DNA of 64,000 nt from Moringa oleifera (GCA_021397835.1 JAJFZO010000433.1:1240001-1304000); one strand, 5' to 3'; counted from the stretch's first letter, positions 50,301 to 62,837 are shown. Numbers and translations are program-made. Notes: generated by a model from the letters alone, not told the origin.

Positions 50301-53300
50301 GGATAGCTCCCATAAGGTGAGACTGCAAAGCATATTTTACTTTTTCCTGTTTCGACGTTGAAGGTTTGTGCTCTATCAGGTTTCTGTACAAATTATGTTA
50401 CATAAATGCTGTAGCTGTCTTCTCTATCACCTCATTGCCAACCATTAGGTAAAATTTGAAAGGTAGAAAAAGAAGAAGATAGCACATTTAAGCCTGGCAG
50501 TGTAGTGGATGACTTCTATTAATATCAGGAGTTTTGCACTTGTAGGTCATGCAGTTGTGCTGTAATATTATAGGATTTTAATTTCTACTGTAATTGTGCT
50601 GTTACATAATGTAATGGACTCAATATAAGCTAAAGGTATTTCCAAAGCAAAATGGATATGGATGTACTTAGAAATACTTTGCCTTGGTATGTGTGCCATG
50701 AGTGGCAAAAGCAAGTAAACTTATCATTTCGACAATTTAGCAGCATATTGGAGAAGTATGGAAAGAAATCTATCCAATATATAAAAATCATCCTTTTTGC
50801 TAAAAAAATCTAGAGAAGTTTTAGCCAAATGATCTCTGTGACTTGGGAATAAGAATGATGTGCTGTTTTAGGAATTCACAGGGAAAAAATATATAGTAAT
50901 CATCCTTTGTTGCTCAAAAAATTGTGGAGAAGTTTTAGCCAAATGATTTCTGTGACTTGCAATGAGAACGATGTGCTGTTTTAGGAATTTATTGTGAAAA
51001 ACTGATTTTTATATTTGTGGTTCATTCTGATTCTTTGCTTTGAAATATGTTTTTCTTCCAAGTCTTGAAACATTTTCTCAGATCCATTTGCGTACTCTAA
51101 CTAATAATTTCATTTATTTTAGTCGGAAAAAAAGTGAAAAATAAAAGAAAATTGATTTCTGATGTAATTGACTGTTCTATCATCTCAGGGATAGGAATAC
51201 TGGCATGTGGGATGAAGTGTCAATTTCTGTCACTGGGGTAAGTTTCTTTTAATAATACTTTATCATTTCTCCTTCATGGTGTATGGCTAGTCATCTTCCT
51301 AGACTAGGTGATTAAATTGAAGGTGCTATCTTTTTCCCTTTTATCTTTGGGTGCCGGACCATTCAAGCTTTGTGAACTCGTGGTCTGTTATTTGTTCATG
51401 ATGAATTTAACTATCTGGTTGATTGATATGCTTGAAACTTCGAGATAACCACTCTATTATTACATCTGATAGGTGCATGGATTTGATTAAAATTGCACTA
51501 GAGTATCTAGACATAGTTGAATATCGTTTATAGATTTTATGATTTAACTCTGTTAAACTCAACATGTTAATAGTTGATAATGCTTCTTTTTTTTTTTTTT
51601 TCCAGTTGATGTTATTGACTTTTTGAAAATAATTCGATTTTTGTATATTAATTCATTTCTGTTTGGTGCAGCCAGTGAAAATAATTGACCCCCACTTGGT
51701 TTCATCATTTTTTGACAATTACAAGAGGGTGTATCTGCACGTGACTACAGAGTTGGAAAATAGGAGTGCCTGGCTTGCTGATTGTTCTTTGAATATTCAA
51801 GTGCTGACAGAACTTGAGGGCAGCATCTGTTCAGTCGAGCATCTTCAAACTCAACAAGTTAAAATCCCTGCTAGAGGACATGTTCAATATACGTTTCCCC
51901 CGGTCAGTGATAGTATATGTTTTTGCAGATCTTAGTTGCCACTTTTCTTTAGCATTTGAGTTAGTCCACCATGTATTTGGGAGAAGATCTGACTGTTGGA
52001 CCATGGGTGCTTAGTTTAGTGGTCATATCCCTCCTCAGGTGAGGGCTGTGTGCTGTATGACTCCAACTGCTTCAGGTTATATTCTCCCATCCCCCAATTC
52101 TTAGGGGAAAAAAATTAGAGACTGGCAACAGCACATTAACTCCATGGCATTGAGTATAAGAACAGTGACTGTGCGGATTCATGCATCGGATGTATTGTCT
52201 AACAGTTAACTAAGAGCATCCTGTCATAGTAGTTTGCACTTTTATAATCTTCATGCCCAGCAGTTCTGTTCAACTGTTTACTTTATGTCTTGGCAGCTCT
52301 TTTTCTACAAACCCAATTTATGGTGGCCAAATGGCATGGGAAAGCAATCCCTTTATAATGTCACTATTACAGTTGATGTGAAAGGGCATGGGGAGTCTGA
52401 TTTCTGGGGTCAGCCATTTGGATTCCGTAAAATTGAGAGTTATATTGATAGTAATACTGGAGGAAGGTATAATTCATCCATCAAATTTCACGGACAAATA
52501 TCATATCTTCAAGTTCTTTGAATATATTTTGTGACCTAACGTACCCACTCAACAGGTTGTTCAAGGTCAACGGGCAGCCTGTTTTTATCCGTGGTGGTAA
52601 TTGGATATTGTCAGATGGGTTACTGCAGCTTTCTGAAAAACGATATAAAACAGATATCAAGTTTCACGCAGATATGAATTTCAATATGATCCGCTGTTGG
52701 GGAGGTGGATTAGCTGAGAGGCCAGAATTTTATCACTGTTGCGATATTTATGGTTTGCTGGTAATTCTTTCTCCCTCAACACCACCCTCCCTGTCTCTCC
52801 CTCATGGCTTTGGGGGTTAGGGTTAACTATAATTCCTGAACTCTGCATTATCTAATTGTAGATAGTGGCAGGGTTTACTTTTTCACTTTTCTCTTATCAA
52901 GTTTTGTGCGGACATGTCTCTTTGTATCAATTTGAAGGTTACAGGTGTTATTACAGATTGTCTGCAGCATGAAATATATGGGCTTCTTTAAGAAGCGGGT
53001 GGCATTGCCTGTTGTAATTTAGACAATAAAATTCTTAGTAAGTCAAATGATTTAACAAGCAGCTAAATGAGAGCTTCTCTGACCAAGCCACAGAAAGTAT
53101 GCTTTTATGACTATTGACGTCCTAGTAACTATGTAGGTTTTGTGATGAGCATTACATTTAACAATCAAATCAATATAGAACATTGACCTGGAAGATTTTG
53201 ATGATACTGATACCATTCTGGTTGTTAATTTAAGAAACTTTGAGCATCATTATAGTCGTATTTGCAGTTTGATTTCTTGACATTGATTTGGTTGATTTTT

Positions 53301-55606
53301 AACCTATTCAACTTTTTGTAGGTGTGGCAAGAATTCTGGATTACTGGAGATGTTGACGGAAGAGGTGTTCCAGTATCAAATCCAGATGGTCCTCTTGATC
53401 ATGATCTTTTTTTGCTTTGTGCTAGGGACACTGTGAAGCTTCTGAGAAATCATCCTAGTCTTGCTCTCTGGGTGGGTGGAAATGAACAAGTACCTCCAGC
53501 TGACATCAATATAGCTTTAAAAAATGACCTTAAACTTCATCCTTTTTTTGAGAACTCCAGTGCTGGCAAGTCCATTGGCGATCTCTCTTCAACTGTCAAA
53601 GATCCTAGCCAATATCTTGATGGTACACGCATTTATATCCAGGGATCCATGTGGGATGGCTTTGCAAATGGAAAGGGGGACTTCACAGATGGCCCCTATG
53701 AAATTCAAAATCCCGAGGACTTCTTTAAGGATGATTTTTACGAGTATGGATTCAATCCTGAGGTTGGTTCTGTAGGAATGCCAGTTGCAGCTACTATCAG
53801 AGCAACAATGCCTGTTGAAGGTTGGACAATTCCCTTGTTTAAGAAGCTTCCCGATGGCTACATAGAAGAAGTTCCAAACCCGATCTGGGAATATCATAAG
53901 TACATTCCTTATTCAAAACCAAGCAAGGTTCATGATCAAATTTTACTATATGGGATGCCGAAGGGTCTTGATGATTTTTGTTTGAAGGTAGTACCAAAAC
54001 TTTCATAAACTTAATTAGGATGCTTTTGAACAGTTTCCATTCACCTTTTCCTAACTTCAAACAATCATCTCAGGCTCAACTTGTCAACTACATCCAATAT
54101 AGAGCTCTATTAGAGGGGTGGACTTCTCGTATGTGGAGCAAGTATACTGGTGTTTTGATTTGGAAGACTCAGAATCCTTGGACAGGTCTTAGAGGTCAGT
54201 TTTATGATCATCTTCTTGACCAAACAGCAGGTTTCTATGGCTGTCGCTGTGCTGCCGAGCCTATTCATGTCCAGCTGAATCTGGCTACATATTATATTGA
54301 GGTAACATCTAGCTTGGATTTTTGGTGAACTTTTCCCATTCTTCTAGGCTAATCAAAGGTTAGGATGGGGTACACAAACTGTAGGACTTTCCTTAGGGTT
54401 CGATGAGGGGCTGCAAGTGTTCTATTGGGAAGATTGAGTCCTAGCTAAATTTAGTTCCTCCTGAAACATTCAAATATTATGTCACATCGCATGCCTCCAT
54501 TTGACCATACCAAAATGCTTCCTTCTAGCTTCAAAATGGGGACCTCCTGGCTACAAATATCTTTATTACGGGCCCACACACCACTTGGTGGCAAATTTCT
54601 GGTGAGCTTAATGAATGAGAAGTGATCAATACCGACTGATGTTAATAGTTGAGAAAGAGAGAACTTGTGGAGCTTGAAGACTAAAAGAAGCACTCTTGCA
54701 TCACCCAATATATATATATATATATTTTTGAGTAGAGTTGCATCACATATACAAGTGATCCAATCTAATACTTCGAAATTTATTGTTGTTTCTCCCCATT
54801 ATAAACAGGTTGTGAATACTCTGTCAAAGGAATTACCAAACATGGCGATAGAAGCATCAGTATGGGATCTGGAAGGAACATGTCCATTTTACAAGGTTTT
54901 TGATAACCTCTGTGTGCCACCAAAGAAAGTAGTGCCCATTGTTGAGATGAAGTATCCCAAGTCTAAAAACCCAAAACCAGTCTACTTTCTTCTTCTCAAA
55001 CTCTACAAGATGTCAGATTCTGGCATTCTGTCTAGGAATTTTTACTGGTTGCATCTGTCTGGTGGAGATTACAAGCTCTTGGAGCCCTACAGGAAGAAGA
55101 AAATTCCCCTCAGGATAATGTCAAGGACTTTTATCAAGGGGTCAACTTGGGAAGTTGAAATGCATGTACACAATGCATCTAAGAAGCCGGATTCCAAAAA
55201 TCTAACTTATTTTAATAATTTTACTTCTGACCACAGAGATAACTATTCTGATATGGCTTCAGCAGAACCTGTACACAGTGGAACTGAGATAAAACATGAA
55301 GCTGGTCTATTAAAAAGGCTTTACAGATGTTTCTCAAGGGAAACCAATGGTTGGAGGGTTGCAGAAGTTAATGGCGCTGATATTGGAGTTGCTTTCTTCC
55401 TTCATTTCTCTGTTCATGCTTCATTGACATACCACGAGGGAGGAGAAGACACAAGAATTCTTCCTGTTCACTACTCAGACAATTATTTCTCTCTAGTTCC
55501 AGGTGAGGTGATGCCCATTAAAATCTCATTCGAAGTACCTCCAGGCATCACACCGCGAGTTACACTTCAAGGCTGGAATTACAATGGTGGGCATACTGTT
55601 CTCTGA
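47312..55606 (+). CDS. Mannosylglycoprotein endo-beta-mannosidase (GH2)
   Basis: Hydrolyses the Man-beta-1,4-GlcNAc bond in the trimannosyl core of N-glycans during glycoprotein turnover. Eleven exons: 47312-47460, 48417-48555, 49898-50125, 50258-50316, 51189-51237, 51672-51902, 52297-52466, 52556-52760, 53322-53987, 54074-54301, 54809-55606. All are in phase and encode 973 residues, near the lily and Arabidopsis enzymes in length. The GH2 architecture is visible: an N-terminal sugar-binding domain, an immunoglobulin-like domain, then a TIM barrel. The likely acid/base is Glu465 in VGGNEQ and the likely nucleophile Glu557 in [11 protein letters not shown], close to the lily positions as I remember them. 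There is no signal peptide; the protein starts [13 protein letters not shown]. The start is the first in-frame ATG and matches the family. Intron 4 holds a 114-bp tandem duplication and the 3' flank a near-perfect 115-bp one. Confidence 0.94.
50782..50990. repeat. Diverged tandem duplication, period 114 bp, in mannosidase intron 4
   Basis: The blocks aatcatcctttt.tgct, gagaagttttagccaaatga, t.tctgtgacttg and gatgtgctgttttaggaatt recur in order. The agaagttttagcc element is at 50814 and again at 50928. Several substitutions separate the two copies. Confidence 0.85.
54707..54725. repeat. (TA)n microsatellite in mannosidase intron 10
   Basis: A pure TA run about 85 bases before the last mannosidase exon. 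Another (AT)n run lies at about 56551-56571. Confidence 0.85.
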
Positions 55607-55703
55607 GCATACTAAATTAGCCTTGCTTCATATTTCTATGGATTCGCAGCCCTGGTAGGATTTTCATCTTAATCACCCAGTCTTCCAATCAGGCAAGCTG
55701 CAG

Positions 55704-55933
55704 CTCAACATTTACAGTGGCGATTGTCTTGTTCTTCTTTTGAAACATCTGTTAGCGTTTCTCATCTAAACTGGAAATAGAGCAGCTTAGCCTATTGAGA
55801 TCATCCTCCCCTTCCTGTCTCAACATTTACAGTGGCGATTGTCTTGTTCTTCTTTTGAAACATCTGTTAGCGTTTCTCATCTAAACTGGAAATAGAGCAG
55901 CTTAACCTATTGAGATCATCCTCCCCTTCCTGT
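55704..55933. repeat. Near-perfect 115-bp tandem duplication in mannosidase 3' region
   Basis: Copy 1 is 55704-55818 and copy 2 is 55819-55933. I see one difference (cagcttagcc versus cagcttaacc). It begins about 100 bases after the stop codon and probably lies in the 3' UTR. Confidence 0.95.
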
Positions 55934-57116
55934 TTTTGGGTCTTTATTCAAGGCAACTTCTGTAAATAATCTGACTTACAGACTGAGTTTTGTAGTTCAA
56001 AATTCAGTTGTGCTATTTATTTCTGCTCTTTGCTTGATCCATCATGTTGTTATTATGTAATGAGGAATATATCCAAGGAAAGTGAAGAATCCTTTTGTTC
56101 TGTTTGATGCTTAAATTAGATTACATGTTAACAAATCTTTTGTTGTTATTTAAGTTTCTGTTGGTATTTTTTTTGCGAATATGAAAAGTATCTTTGTAAT
56201 TTAAAATAATAATATAAAAAATAAGAAAACCAAAATTTTAAAAAAAATATCATTTAAATTTTAAAATTTTATTTTTAATTAAATTTTAATTTTTATAATA
56301 TATTTAAATAAATTTAATGTATTAATTTTATTTAAATTAAATTATGAATTAAAATATAAAAAGATTAATAATTTTTCATCTTTAAAAAGTTATAAATTTA
56401 AATATATTTTATATTTTATTTTCATTTTATTTTTTAAATTTAAATTTTTTAATTAATTAATTATTTTATTTTATAAAATTTTAAATTTTTTAATAAAATA
56501 TTTTTAATATTAAAAATTTTATTGTTTTATTGCGATGATAACTTGAATATATACATATATATATATATATAATTATAAGTTAAAATTTATTGTAAAATAT
56601 TTTTAATTTAAATATTTAATTTTTCAGAAAATTTAACTTACATAAAATTGAAATATTAAAATTATTTAAATATTTTTTAAAAGTAAAAATTTAATTAAAA
56701 ATAAAATTTATGATTGAAAATAATATTTTAATTATTGATTTTATTAAATTATAATAAATTATAATTTATTTAAAATTTTAACATAATTTATATCAGGATT
56801 ATCTGAGATTTTAAAAATAAGTCTTCTTTTAGTCTTTGACAAGGACTTCAATTTCTCAATGTCAACCAATCGTGTCCTTTCTGGTATTCTGGCTAAAATT
56901 GTAAATGTATTAATTGGTAATATTTACATAATCATTACATAATTTTTATGTTTACATCATTTTAATTTACATAAATGTTTATAATTGATAAATCATCCTC
57001 TAAAACCTTTGCTTGAGGTGGTTAATTTCTCTGGGGAGTCTGTGGCAAACTTTGGAGACTCTTTAAGATCTTCTGTTGAGGCTGAAAACAGTTGGCTTCT
57101 TTGTTCAATTTGATAG
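55934..57116. other. Mannosidase 3' flank, AT-rich spacer and PPR upstream region
   Basis: Bases 55934-56160 are ordinary 3' flank. Bases 56170-56830 are very AT-rich and include a dispersed-repeat marker gcgatgataacttgaata at 56532-56549 followed by an (AT)n run. The final 280 bases are probably the PPR promoter and leader. No gene was found. Confidence 0.6.
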
Positions 57117-59078
57117 ATGAAATCCAAATGGGTCTTCCACAAACAAAGCTCTCGCCTTCCCTCTCCTCTCTCTTCTCTCCTCTCTCCATTCAAAACCCAA
57201 AACCCATCTTCAAAAACCTCCGCATTTGTCCTCAACCTCGTAGATATAATCCTCCTCTTGTCCATCTGTGGAAGAGAAGGCTTGCTTCATCTGGGTTCTT
57301 CTCTCCATGGCTCCATCATCAAGAAACCTAAATTCTTTCACCCGGAGAATCCAGACATTCATCGTAATGCCCTTGTCGTCTGGAATTCTCTTCTTGCTGT
57401 GTACTCGAAATGTGGGGAGTTACTCAATGCATTCAAGCTGTTTGATAGTTTGCCCATGAGAGATACAGTGTCATGGAATACAATGATATCTGGGTTTTTA
57501 ATTAATGGAGAGTTCGATACTGGTTTTAGGTTGTTTAAAAGAATGCTTGAATTGGGTTCTTCCAGGTTCGATCAAGCAACCTTGACTACCATTTTATCCT
57601 CTTGTGATAGACCAGAGTTCTGTTTTGTGGACAAGATGTTGCACGGTTTAGTCTTTCTGAGTGGATATCAGAGGGAAATTACAGTGGGGAATGCACTGGT
57701 AACATCATATTTTAAATGTGGGTGTTCTAGTTCTGGGAGGCTGGTTTTCGATGAGATGTTTGAAAGGAATGTCATTAGTTGGACTGCTGTGATTTCGGGT
57801 TTAGTGCAGCACGAGTTGTACGAGGATAGTTTGAAATTGTTCAAGAATATGCTTAGCGGATCAGTGGAGCCAAATTCTTTGACATATTTGTGCTCACTGA
57901 TGGCTTGCGCTGGTTTGCAGGCATTAAGAGAAGGGCGTCAGATTCATGGCCTTGTGTGGAAATTGGGGCTTCAATCTGATTTGTGCATTGAGAGTTCACT
58001 AATGGACATGTACTCAAAATGTGGAAGTGTTAAGGATGCATTGCAGATTTTCGAATGTGCTGAAGAACTTGATGAGGTTTCTATGACTGTGATACTTGCC
58101 GGTCTTGCACAAAATGGGCTTGAGGAAGAAGCTGTACAGTTTTTCGTGAAGATGGTAAAAGCAGGCATTGACATAGACATGAATATGGTTTCAGCTGTTC
58201 TTGGGGTTTTTGGTGTTGATACTTCTTTGGGTCTAGGCAAGCAGCTTCACTCTTTGGTTATAAAAAAACGTTTTGGTTCCAATCCTTTTGTCAGCAACGG
58301 GCTTATCAACATGTACTCAAAGTGTGGAGATTTGGAGGATTCGGTCAAGGTCTTCACTCGAATGCCTCATAGAAATTTTGTTTCATGGAACTCCATGATT
58401 GCTGCTTTTGCTCGTCATGGGGATGGCTCTAGAGCTCTACAAATGTATGAAGAGATGATATCTGAAGGCGCAAAGCCTACAGACATTACATTTCTCTCAT
58501 TACTTCATGCTTGTAGCCATGTGGGATTGGTCAGAACAGGCATGGACTTCTTGAAATCCATGGCTGAAGTTCATGGAATCAGTCCCAGGACAGAGCATTT
58601 TGCCTGTGTTGTTGACATGTTGGGTCGTGCAGGGCTTCTTGAAGAAGCTAAGAGATTCATCGAGGGATTGCCAGTGAAGCCAGACATGCTACTTTGGCAA
58701 TCCCTGCTTGGAGCTTGTAGCTTTCACGGCGATCCTGAAATGGGGAAGTACGCAGCTGAGCAGTTGTTTTCAACATCTTGTGGCAGCCCTGCTCCATATA
58801 TTTTGATGGCTAATATATATTCTTCTAAAGGTAGATGGAAAGAGCGAGCCAGGATTATCAAGAGAATGAAGGAAATGGGAGTGGCCAAAGAAACTGGCAT
58901 AAGTTGGATTGAGATTGAAAAGAAAGTCCATAGCTTTGTTGTTAAGGACAGAATGCATCCAGAAGCCGCGGTTATTTACAGGGTCTTGGAGGAACTATTT
59001 CCAGTCATGATAGATGAAGGGTATGTGCCTGATAAGAGGTTCATCCTCTGTTACATCGAGGAAGAAGGGAGAAGATAG
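57117..59078 (+). CDS. PLS-type pentatricopeptide repeat protein, E class (At3g05340-like)
   Basis: A single intronless exon encodes 653 residues. PPR arrays run from about residue 85 to 560, with repeated units such as [56 protein letters not shown] and [15 protein letters not shown]. The C-terminal E/E+-like region ([20 protein letters not shown] to the end) follows, with no DYW cytidine deaminase domain. Such proteins bind organelle RNA in a sequence-specific way, mostly as C-to-U editing factors. The ATG at 57117 gives the longest frame and the expected family length; organelle targeting by the Ser/Lys-rich start is likely. It lies upstream of the J-ferredoxin gene, as in Arabidopsis from memory. 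Its tail has been partly duplicated downstream. Confidence 0.93.
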   Translation: MKSKWVFHKQSSRLPSPLSSLLSPFKTQNPSSKTSAFVLNLVDIILLLSICGREGLLHLGSSLHGSIIKKPKFFHPENPDIHRNALVVWNSLLAVYSKCGELLNAFKLFDSLPMRDTVSWNTMISGFLINGEFDTGFRLFKRMLELGSSRFDQATLTTILSSCDRPEFCFVDKMLHGLVFLSGYQREITVGNALVTSYFKCGCSSSGRLVFDEMFERNVISWTAVISGLVQHELYEDSLKLFKNMLSGSVEPNSLTYLCSLMACAGLQALREGRQIHGLVWKLGLQSDLCIESSLMDMYSKCGSVKDALQIFECAEELDEVSMTVILAGLAQNGLEEEAVQFFVKMVKAGIDIDMNMVSAVLGVFGVDTSLGLGKQLHSLVIKKRFGSNPFVSNGLINMYSKCGDLEDSVKVFTRMPHRNFVSWNSMIAAFARHGDGSRALQMYEEMISEGAKPTDITFLSLLHACSHVGLVRTGMDFLKSMAEVHGISPRTEHFACVVDMLGRAGLLEEAKRFIEGLPVKPDMLLWQSLLGACSFHGDPEMGKYAAEQLFSTSCGSPAPYILMANIYSSKGRWKERARIIKRMKEMGVAKETGISWIEIEKKVHSFVVKDRMHPEAAVIYRVLEELFPVMIDEGYVPDKRFILCYIEEEGRR

Positions 59079-59235
59079 TTTTCTGAAAGCCAGTTGCTTC
59101 CATGGCAAGTGTTTCTGCTTCTGCCACTGTTATTGACAGTCCAGTACCTGAGATTACCAGTATGCATGAGTGATTATGAAGCAGCAGATATGTTGGATGG
59201 CATTATGCTTTATAGAGAAGAAGCACGTGTGAGGG

Positions 59236-59590
59236 GTATCAAGAGAATGAAGGAAATGGGAGTGATCGAAGAAACCGCATAAGTTGGATTGAGATTCAAA
59301 AGAAAGCTCATAGCTATATTGTTGAGGACAGCATGCATCCAGAAGCCGAGATTTTTTACAGGTCCTTGAAAGAACTATTTCCTGTCATGATAGGTGAAGG
59401 GTATATGCCCTGACAAGAGGTTCATCCTTTATTACATGGAGGAAGATGGAAGAAGATAGTTCTCTGAAAGCCAGTTGCTTCCATGGCAAGTGTTTCTGCT
59501 TCTACCATTGTTGTTGACTGTCTCCAATATCCGAGATTCCCAGAATGCATGAGTGATTAAGAAGAAGCAGGAATGGTGGATGGGATGGTA
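59236..59590 (+). pseudogene. Decayed tandem copy of the PPR gene tail
   Basis: Bases from 59236 repeat the PPR coding end and 3' flank at an offset of 381 bases: agagaatgaaggaaatggga occurs at 58861 and 59242. The copy starts near the codons for IKRMKEMGV and runs past the equivalent stop into a repeat of the ctgaaagccagttgcttcc 3' flank (first at 59081, again at 59463). It carries a one-base loss after gaaaccg that shifts frame to an early stop, plus further changes such as atgccctgacaag. It has no start codon context and is non-functional. Confidence 0.9.
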
Positions 59591-59837
59591 TGATGCTTTG
59601 TAGAGGATTGACCTCCATGAGAATTTTGATAATTGCCTTAATTTATAATTTAATTAATTTTCCTTTTTTTTTTTTTCCTCTACGGACTCTTAAGATACTA
59701 GCAGATGTAATGGAAACTTGTGGTTTAAACTCCGGGTCAAAACGCACCGTTTCAAGGCTATGCGTGAGGAATTATAGCTTCCAAGTATCTGGTAGTTAAC
59801 TAGACAACGACCATTGGTAAGAGAGGGCGAGAGAGAA

Positions 59838-62180
59838 ATGGAGTGTCTGTATAAGTACAGTTCAATCCCGCAAATTTTTCCATTTCCAGCGACCGTCGTG
59901 AGTCGGAAAGGTCACGATTCCTTCTACAGTGCAAAGATCTCGCCTCGTTTAGCTTCTCCTTCTTCATTCACTCTGAATTGCAGAGCGAGAAATGGGGAGG
60001 ATCCTCTCTCCAGTTCGTCAGCCTACTCCATTCTAGGGGTCGAACCGAGCTGCTCAGCCGCGGAGCTCAAAGCCGCTTTTCGGGCCAAAGTAACCCAAAC
60101 ACACAAAAGAAATTCATCTCTTTGATGTATAATTGATTTATTTTGAGCACAATAATGGCTTTTCTTCTTCTCAGAAAATAGAACAATGGCGTCTCTTAAT
60201 TTTTTTTCCTCTTAAATGTGTATAAAGGTGAAGCAGTACCATCCTGATGTGAACAGAGATGGTGGAGATTCTAATGCGATGATTCGCCGTGTAATACAGG
60301 CATATCAGGTAGTGTTGCTGTTTACTGGTTCTTCAACACCAAAAACATGTAATTCTTTTTGTCCTTTTCTTTTTCCTGTGCTTGTTTAGTGTTGCTTTTT
60401 TAGTTTGTGAAAATAAATTTTTAAAAATGAAAATCTAGCTTTTGTGTTCAGCAGTATACTGTTAGTGGAGTTGAGATTTAATGATTCAAATGTAAGGATT
60501 TTGAATTGTTTGCCTTGCAACATGTTTCAATAAGTTTGAAATTATTAAATGTGACTCTTTCTGAAGAAATAAAAATTATCTTGTTAATTTAGAAAAGTCA
60601 AAACTTTAGTGTTTGCAGTAAAAAATTGGGTTTTAAATGCTGAACTTGACTTCTTTTGTTGGGTGAGAAACTGAGGAATTTATTGACTGCTGTTGGATAA
60701 TAACATTAACAATTCCTTGCAGATGTTAACCAATTACAGCCGATCAGAGATCATTGAGAGGTAAAGCTTAGTGCAGCTTATGTTCTCTTTCAAGGATTTG
60801 CGATGCTTAGTTGTTGCCTGTTATTTCTATGTGGGTTTCTGGTTGTACTGTTTTTGATTCGATGCTCACTCTTGGAGAGGTATTTGCAGTGAATGTTTGG
60901 ATCCCTTCGAGAAACCGGAATGTGAAGCTTTTGATATCTTTGTCAATGAGGTTCTTTGTCTTGGCAAAGGTGCAAGATGTCCTTGCCATGTTATGTTTTT
61001 ACTGTCTTCAAACATGTCTGAATGTAGGTAATTTTAGTTCATATCATGCTTTGATAGTTATGGCAGAGGACTCTTTTGAGGGTTGACGGGTCTTGGAATT
61101 GTTGTGGGCTTTCCTGTGGAACATTATACCCTAATTTTGTGAGAGGATAAATCAAGTGGTGAATAAGCATTGAATGATAACTAAAAAACGAAATAACTTG
61201 GAAACATCCATGGGCACATTTAATTTTTATGATGATGTGCTATTTGTTGTTTGACTCTCCCTCAAAAGTGCCTTCATTACCACCTTCAGGATGCCCATAT
61301 TCATGTGTTGAAAGAGCTCCTCATGCCTTCTCATATAATTCAACTGCAACAGCACGGGCAACTTCTCAAGGTTGAGTTTCTCTTTAACATTTTCTTGGTT
61401 AGTTTCTTCCTCATGTATGAGATTATGTCTAAAACAAGTCAAGAAGAAGTGTGGACCTTGAACAGTTTACATCCTACGTGATGAAGGATGGTACATGGTT
61501 ATTTCTAACATTTTATAACTAGAAACTGTAAAACTTAGTCCTTTGGTTATTTCTGTTCTCTCTTTTTTCTATCCTAATACCATAGTGGATTTAATCAGGA
61601 CATGGTGAAGATTATCAAGTTCAGCTTGCAGTTGGTCAGTGCCCCAGAAGTTGCATTCATTATGTTACACCTTCACAGAGAATTATTCTTGAAGAGTTAC
61701 TTGATGGGTAGCTATCTCTTACACCCTCCTGTAAATCTTTGTTTACTCTTTATCGCAGTTGAGTGTTGATTGAAAACGAGTCACTTGGAATCAGCTTAAC
61801 CTTGAGGTGTAGATATAGAAACAACAGAGTTAGCTTTGCTCACTGGTTTCCACGTAAATTGTCGTGCTGCTTTATTTCTTTGTAAGTTATAAACAGGAGA
61901 ATGGTGAACCTACTTGTGGGTTCAGCTGATTCCTTCTTTGAACTATCTTATCAAGGTTTGGAAAACCAAATTTACCTTTCTTTCATGAACTGTATGATCA
62001 CTTGTTACTAAATTTTGCATATGCTGTCTATCCTGCAGTATCTTGAATGTACCTTATGATTGTTCAGCAGAGGCAGACTTGCTCTATTCTCTCATAGTTA
62101 AAGCTAAGTTTGAGAACAATCGCCGCCAGAAGCCAAAGAAGCAACCAAAATCTTCCACTGGAAATGTTGATTGGTTCTAA
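59838..62180 (+). CDS. DJC82: Chloroplast J-domain protein with ferredoxin-like Fe-S domain (DJC82-like)
   Basis: Seven exons (59838-60089, 60228-60308, 60723-60760, 60890-60969, 61290-61370, 61599-61707, 62039-62180) join in phase to encode 260 residues. The first 55 or so residues are Ser-rich with few acids, as in a transit peptide. The J-domain (from AYSILGVEPSCSAAELKAAF) has its HPD at residues 89-91, so it should stimulate an Hsp70 ATPase. After it comes a bacterial-type ferredoxin-like domain with conserved cysteines: CLGKGCPYSC and, further on, VGQCPRSCIHYV. The C-terminus is basic. Arabidopsis has a small J-plus-ferredoxin chloroplast group (DJC76, DJC77, DJC82); I assign DJC82 from local gene order and this match, from memory. 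Exon 4 must end at 60969, because reading through loses the cysteine motif. Confidence 0.88.
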
Positions 62181-62837
62181 TATCTAAATTTCCAGTGATC
62201 TATCTTGGGGAACACAAGGTCTTGATTCAATGAAAGTAAGAGCGATAATTTGGCCACAGGAGAACATACCAAATGAATGTAATAAAAACAGAGAATGCCA
62301 CACTTTAGTGATGCTAGGAAGGAATGATGCTCTCCTTGAGAATCACTCTGCTTACGAGAACTTCTTGTTATGGCTCCGACTCTTATCAGAATGAGCCTCC
62401 CAAGCAAGTACATGTATCCTTATGCGTATTGCAATAAATAATGAAATGACGATCTTCAATTTACATAAGCTTACAGTTTCTATGATACGTTGCCCTATAC
62501 TTTGATTCTTGTCTTGGTAATTGCTGAATTGTAGCCATGAAGATGTGCCCTTTCAAAGTTTCCATTGATAAGGAAGACACTCATTTTCTTGAAGAAGAGC
62601 CGAAAGAATTACAAAGTTAGAATTTTTTTGACATCAACAGCGTTAATCTTTTTGAAAAAAATAAAAATATGTTGTAATTTATTAATATGTAAATAAAATA
62701 CATTGTAATCGTTCAGTTTATAAACACAACCAATTTAACATCACAACATAGCAAACCTACTACAAAGCAGGGGAAGAACACTAAACATTAATACGTCAGC
62801 CTGGATTGGACATGAAAAGGGGAATCTTATTAGCTAT
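62181..62837. other. Convergent 3' intergenic region
   Basis: Lies between the stop of the J-ferredoxin gene and the stop of the DUF1995 gene on the other strand. AATAAA at 62433-62438 is a plausible + strand poly(A) signal. No gene was seen. Confidence 0.6.

Noticed and set aside
53524..54060. Antisense and alternate-frame ORFs in mannosidase exon 9
   Set aside because: They are shadows of the long conserved GH2 exon.
57092..57331. 79-codon frame overlapping the PPR start in another frame
   Set aside because: Overlaps a strongly supported PPR frame; the Pro/Ser/Leu-rich composition follows from the CT-rich sequence.
60811..61086. Open frame spanning exon 4 of the J-ferredoxin gene
   Set aside because: Different frame; the spliced exon 4 gives the conserved SECLDPFEKPECEAF block, so this is a shadow.
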